Assembly (NCBI GenBank): GCA_964495755.1
Contig: CAZBXU010000172.1
Location: 1 to 7,585, forward strand
Direction of reading: 5' to 3'
Source: JAFGQJ01 sp964495755
Lineage (GTDB): Bacteria; Spirochaetota; Spirochaetia; SZUA-6; DRHE01
Length of the DNA: 7,585 bases
The translations under genes and the position numbers were made by a program. A model generated the notes under the pieces. The model worked only from the letters and a program-made list of their open reading frames with translations. It was not told the origin of the DNA and did not search any database. Positions within the stretch are counted from its first letter, which is position 1, and each line of letters begins with the position of its first letter. This document shows, one piece after another, positions 5,796-7,585 of this stretch.

Positions 5796-6299
5796 ATGAG
5801 TGACGTCCAAATACCCGGTGGACCTTACATTAATTCGATTATAGGTGAAGGGACCCGCTTCAACGGGGAATTTGATCTAAATGGATTGCTGCGTATCGAC
5901 GGAGATTTCTGTGGTACTGTCCGAACCGAGGGCAAAGTCCTGGTTGGAAAGAACGGTCGGGCTGAATGCACAGTATATGCCGGCACCGTGGTCATCGGCG
6001 GTATTGTCCGAGGGAACATTTTCGCCAGCGAGAAAGTGGTGATCCTCTCTACGGGGATCGTTTTAGGCAATATACACAGTCCGCGCTTTATCGTTGAAGA
6101 AGGGGTGATCTTCAACGGCACGGCAAAGATCGTGCAGGAAGGCAAAGGCAGCAAAACTGCCGCAGCCAAGCCGTCTGTCGAGCAGGTCGAGCCGGAGTCT
6201 TACGCCCCGCCTGGAAGTGACAGTTCCCATGATCAGGAGGAAGCCAAGAGGCCCGTTTCCGCAACTGGTGTAGCCGGTGGTTCCGGTGGAACCGGATAG
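5796..6299 (+). CDS. Bactofilin (polymer-forming cytoskeletal protein)
   Basis: The 167-residue protein has the bactofilin beta-helix at about residues 10-115, starting INSIIGEGTRFNGEF and LLRIDGDFCGTV. Repeating short strands with Gly turns follow (VLVG, VVIGGIVRGNI, VILSTGIVLGNI). Bactofilins assemble without nucleotides into membrane-associated filaments that place cell-wall enzymes. The C-terminal tail (116-167) is disordered-looking, rich in Ser, Glu, Pro, Ala and Lys, and ends in a Gly-rich GVAGGSGGTG. The N-terminal tail is short (about 9 residues). The ATG lies 9 bp after the M23 stop, and its ribosome site (AGGA) starts within the bases of that stop codon, so the two are probably translationally linked. 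By analogy with bactofilin/M23 pairs it likely helps to shape the helical or curved cell; in Leptospira a bactofilin has been linked to helical pitch. Confidence 0.93.
   Translation: MSDVQIPGGPYINSIIGEGTRFNGEFDLNGLLRIDGDFCGTVRTEGKVLVGKNGRAECTVYAGTVVIGGIVRGNIFASEKVVILSTGIVLGNIHSPRFIVEEGVIFNGTAKIVQEGKGSKTAAAKPSVEQVEPESYAPPGSDSSHDQEEAKRPVSATGVAGGSGGTG
6279..6293. other. Small inverted repeat in the Gly-rich bactofilin tail
   Basis: GGTTCC (6279-6284) and GGAACC (6288-6293) flank a GGT loop just before the stop. No T-run follows; it is probably a by-product of GGT/GGA glycine codons. Confidence 0.3.
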
Positions 6300-6349
6300 C
6301 AGCAAGGCCGTTGTTGCGGGTGAGGTCCCTGTGGGGGCATAACTACAGC

Positions 6350-6356
6350 GAGGTGG
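6350..6356 (+). promoter_or_regulatory. Ribosome binding site of the YaaR-like gene
   Basis: GAGGTGG lies 4 nt before the ATG at 6361. The rest of the 61-bp gap (6300-6360) is G-rich and shows no promoter or clear terminator, so read-through from the bactofilin gene is likely. Confidence 0.6.
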
Positions 6357-6360
6357 TGGG

Positions 6361-6846
6361 ATGGAAAGAATCGAGTCTCTTGACGGTTCTTATCTGTCGG
6401 GGCGTTCCCGACGTAAGAGAAGCAAATCTACAAAAAAACTAAAGGCTAAAAGTTTCGACTCGGTGGTTGAGGAGTCGGCTCAGGATCAATCCCCGTACTT
6501 CGATCTCGATGACAACAGCGAGCATAGAGAAAATCTCGAGGAACTGCTCGATGAAGTGCATGAAACCGGAGAAATCCTGGTTGAAAACCAAAGTCTGGAA
6601 ATTATCAAGAGATACCGCCGGGCGGTTCGCTCGTTTCTGGATTACGTAGTCAGCAACATGCTCGCTGTGGAGGAACAGACATCGGGAAGCAACATCCTGC
6701 GCCGTAAACGTTTCACACAGGTGAAAATCATAGACGGCAGGTTGGAGCGCCTCGTTGCAGAGGTACTGCAGAACCAGGGTAAACAGCTCGATCTTTTGGA
6801 AAAGATCGACGAGATCCGCGGACTTCTGGTTGACTTGATTACCTGA
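6361..6846 (+). CDS. YaaR/DUF327-family protein
   Basis: The 161-residue protein fits the small YaaR (DUF327) family. After a basic, low-complexity N-terminus (residues 14-29, many Arg/Lys/Ser) comes a helical core: LEELLDEVHETGEILV, then YRRAVRSFLDYVVSNML, and the end LDLLEKIDEIRGLLVDLIT. This closely follows the B. subtilis YaaR pattern of LLxxIxxxGxxL, YKxxVKxFL and LLxxIxEIKGLLxxL as I recall it. No biochemical function is established. In Bacillus yaaR lies close to yaaT (ricT) with holB between; here a RicT-like gene follows directly after 17 bp. There is no signal peptide or membrane segment, so it is probably cytosolic. The ATG is supported by a GAGGTGG site. Mostly helical and charged, it may be an adaptor; that is inference. 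Confidence 0.85.
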   Translation: MERIESLDGSYLSGRSRRKRSKSTKKLKAKSFDSVVEESAQDQSPYFDLDDNSEHRENLEELLDEVHETGEILVENQSLEIIKRYRRAVRSFLDYVVSNMLAVEEQTSGSNILRRKRFTQVKIIDGRLERLVAEVLQNQGKQLDLLEKIDEIRGLLVDLIT

Positions 6847-6853
6847 TCCACGA

Positions 6854-6860
6854 GAGAGGA
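6854..6860 (+). promoter_or_regulatory. Ribosome binding site of the RicT-like gene
   Basis: GAGAGGA lies just before the ATG at 6864, with the GAGG core 4 nt away. It sits within the 17-bp gap after the YaaR-like stop. Confidence 0.65.
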
Positions 6861-6863
6861 ACC

Positions 6864-7585
6864 ATGGAAGAACAGAAAAGAACAGCTCAGGCACCCCTCT
6901 ATCATGTGAAAATAATTCATTCAAGCGCTACCGATATCTACGGCTGGGATGAAAGCCCGGGTCTGCAGCCGGGTGACCCGGTCGTCGTTCCCACCCGCTA
7001 CGGCCTCGAACTGGGTCGGATTCAAGGTCCTGTTCGAGCCGGGTGGGGGGAGAATAAAGATCAGCAGCAGATCCAGCGAAAGGCTACACGGGAAGACCTG
7101 GAGCGCTACGAACTTTATAAGAGCAGAGAGGAAGGTGTATTTCAGACCTGCAAAGAGAAAATCGACGAGCACGGGCTTGACATGAAACTGGTCAGTGCTC
7201 ATTACTCCATCGACGAGAAGAAGATCCTTTTCTACTTCACCGCCGAGAACAGGGTGGATTTTAGACAGTTGGTCAAGGACCTGGTCAGTATTTTTAATAC
7301 CAGGATAGAACTTCGCCAGATCGGTGTACGGGATGAGGCCCGAGTGTTGGGAGGTATGGGGGTCTGCGGTCGTACGTTCTGCTGCCACGGGGTTACGGAT
7401 AAATTGCGGGCGGTGTCAATAAAAATGGCCAAGGAACAAAACCTGACCCTGAACTCAATGAAAATCAGCGGTCCTTGCGGGCGACTGTTATGCTGCCTTG
7501 CCTACGAGTGCGATTCGTATAGGGAAATCAGAAGAGCTCTACCTTCGGAAGGAACCCGGATCAGGTCGGGGGAAGGGACGCTCAG
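6864..7585 (+). CDS. ricT: PSP1-domain protein, RicT (YaaT)-like, 3'-truncated by window
   Basis: The frame is open from ATG 6864 to the window end, giving 240 residues without a stop. An N-terminal part (13-60, with GLQPGDPVVVPTRYGLELG) leads into the PSP1 core: ILFYFTAENRVDFRQLVKDL at 121-140, then TRIELRQIGVRDEAR, GGMGVCGRTFCC, VSIKMAKEQNLTLN and KISGPCGRLLCCLAYE. Cysteines 168, 173, 174, 205, 210 and 211 are in the conserved CGRxxCC and CGRLxCC motifs; Cys96 and Cys216 are extra. In B. subtilis YaaT/RicT joins YlbF and YmcA in a [4Fe-4S] complex that affects RNase Y-dependent RNA maturation, sporulation and competence; the cysteines are implicated. In this organism the role is inferred only, and partners are not in the window. 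The last residues (about 225-240) start the variable C-terminal part, so probably only a short tail is missing. It follows the YaaR-like gene in the same operon. Confidence 0.9.
   Translation, partial: MEEQKRTAQAPLYHVKIIHSSATDIYGWDESPGLQPGDPVVVPTRYGLELGRIQGPVRAGWGENKDQQQIQRKATREDLERYELYKSREEGVFQTCKEKIDEHGLDMKLVSAHYSIDEKKILFYFTAENRVDFRQLVKDLVSIFNTRIELRQIGVRDEARVLGGMGVCGRTFCCHGVTDKLRAVSIKMAKEQNLTLNSMKISGPCGRLLCCLAYECDSYREIRRALPSEGTRIRSGEGTL

Noticed and set aside
5040..5810. 256-residue open frame on the minus strand across the M23 gene
   Set aside because: The plus strand encodes an unmistakable M23 enzyme with all zinc ligands; the antisense frame has no recognisable domain and no ribosome site.
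6279..6293. Terminator after the bactofilin gene
   Set aside because: The stem is only 6 bp, lies inside the coding sequence, and no T-run follows.
6439..6924. 161-residue minus-strand open frame opposite the YaaR-like gene
   Set aside because: The plus-strand frame matches the YaaR/DUF327 pattern and has a good ribosome site; the antisense frame has neither.
1..7585. tRNA or rRNA genes, CRISPR array, insertion sequence or phage genes
   Set aside because: Nearly all sequence is accounted for by housekeeping-type genes; the only longer non-coding stretch (4517-4739) has no cloverleaf, spaced repeats or terminal inverted repeats that I could find.

Overview
The window looks like a chromosomal segment of a free-living spirochaete (Spirochaetales, moderate GC). 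The assignment rests on gene content and order: a transmembrane M23 peptidase followed by a bactofilin, a YaaR/DUF327 protein and a PSP1/RicT protein, plus a large alpha-helical protein resembling the uncharacterised spirochaetal DUF5312 family. It is inferred from protein sequence by eye; no database was searched. No mobile element, CRISPR array, rRNA or tRNA gene was seen.

Region 1 (1-1092, + strand): the 3' end of a repeat protein with five Asp-rich, calcium-loop-like units of 24-25 residues, then after one base an rlmB-type 23S rRNA 2'-O-ribose methyltransferase. rlmB carries a perfect 11-bp-stem hairpin at the boundary of its two domains.

Region 2 (1089-4516, - strand): a three-gene block read from right to left: a TatD-family metal-dependent hydrolase, a DusB-type tRNA-dihydrouridine synthase and the 533-residue protein of unknown function. 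The last gene runs into rlmB so that the two convergent stop codons overlap. Two enzymes have substitutions at usually conserved positions: Glu for the last metal-binding Asp in TatD, and Ser for the Pro after the catalytic Cys in Dus.

Region 3 (4517-4739): a 223-bp AT-rich divergent intergenic region with candidate promoters in both directions. The 7-mer CATGGTA occurs three times, each time overlapping a candidate extended -10 element.

Region 4 (4740-7585, + strand): M23 peptidase, bactofilin, YaaR-like protein and RicT-like protein (cut by the window end), with short gaps and good ribosome binding sites, so probably one operon. The first two genes form the familiar pair of a bactofilin scaffold and a peptidoglycan endopeptidase, probably acting on cell shape. 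The last two match the yaaR-yaaT neighbourhood of Bacillus, where YaaT/RicT belongs to an Fe-S complex that affects RNA processing. The most interesting aspects are this joining of a wall-shaping pair to a RicT pair, the unknown 533-residue protein, and the intragenic hairpin.
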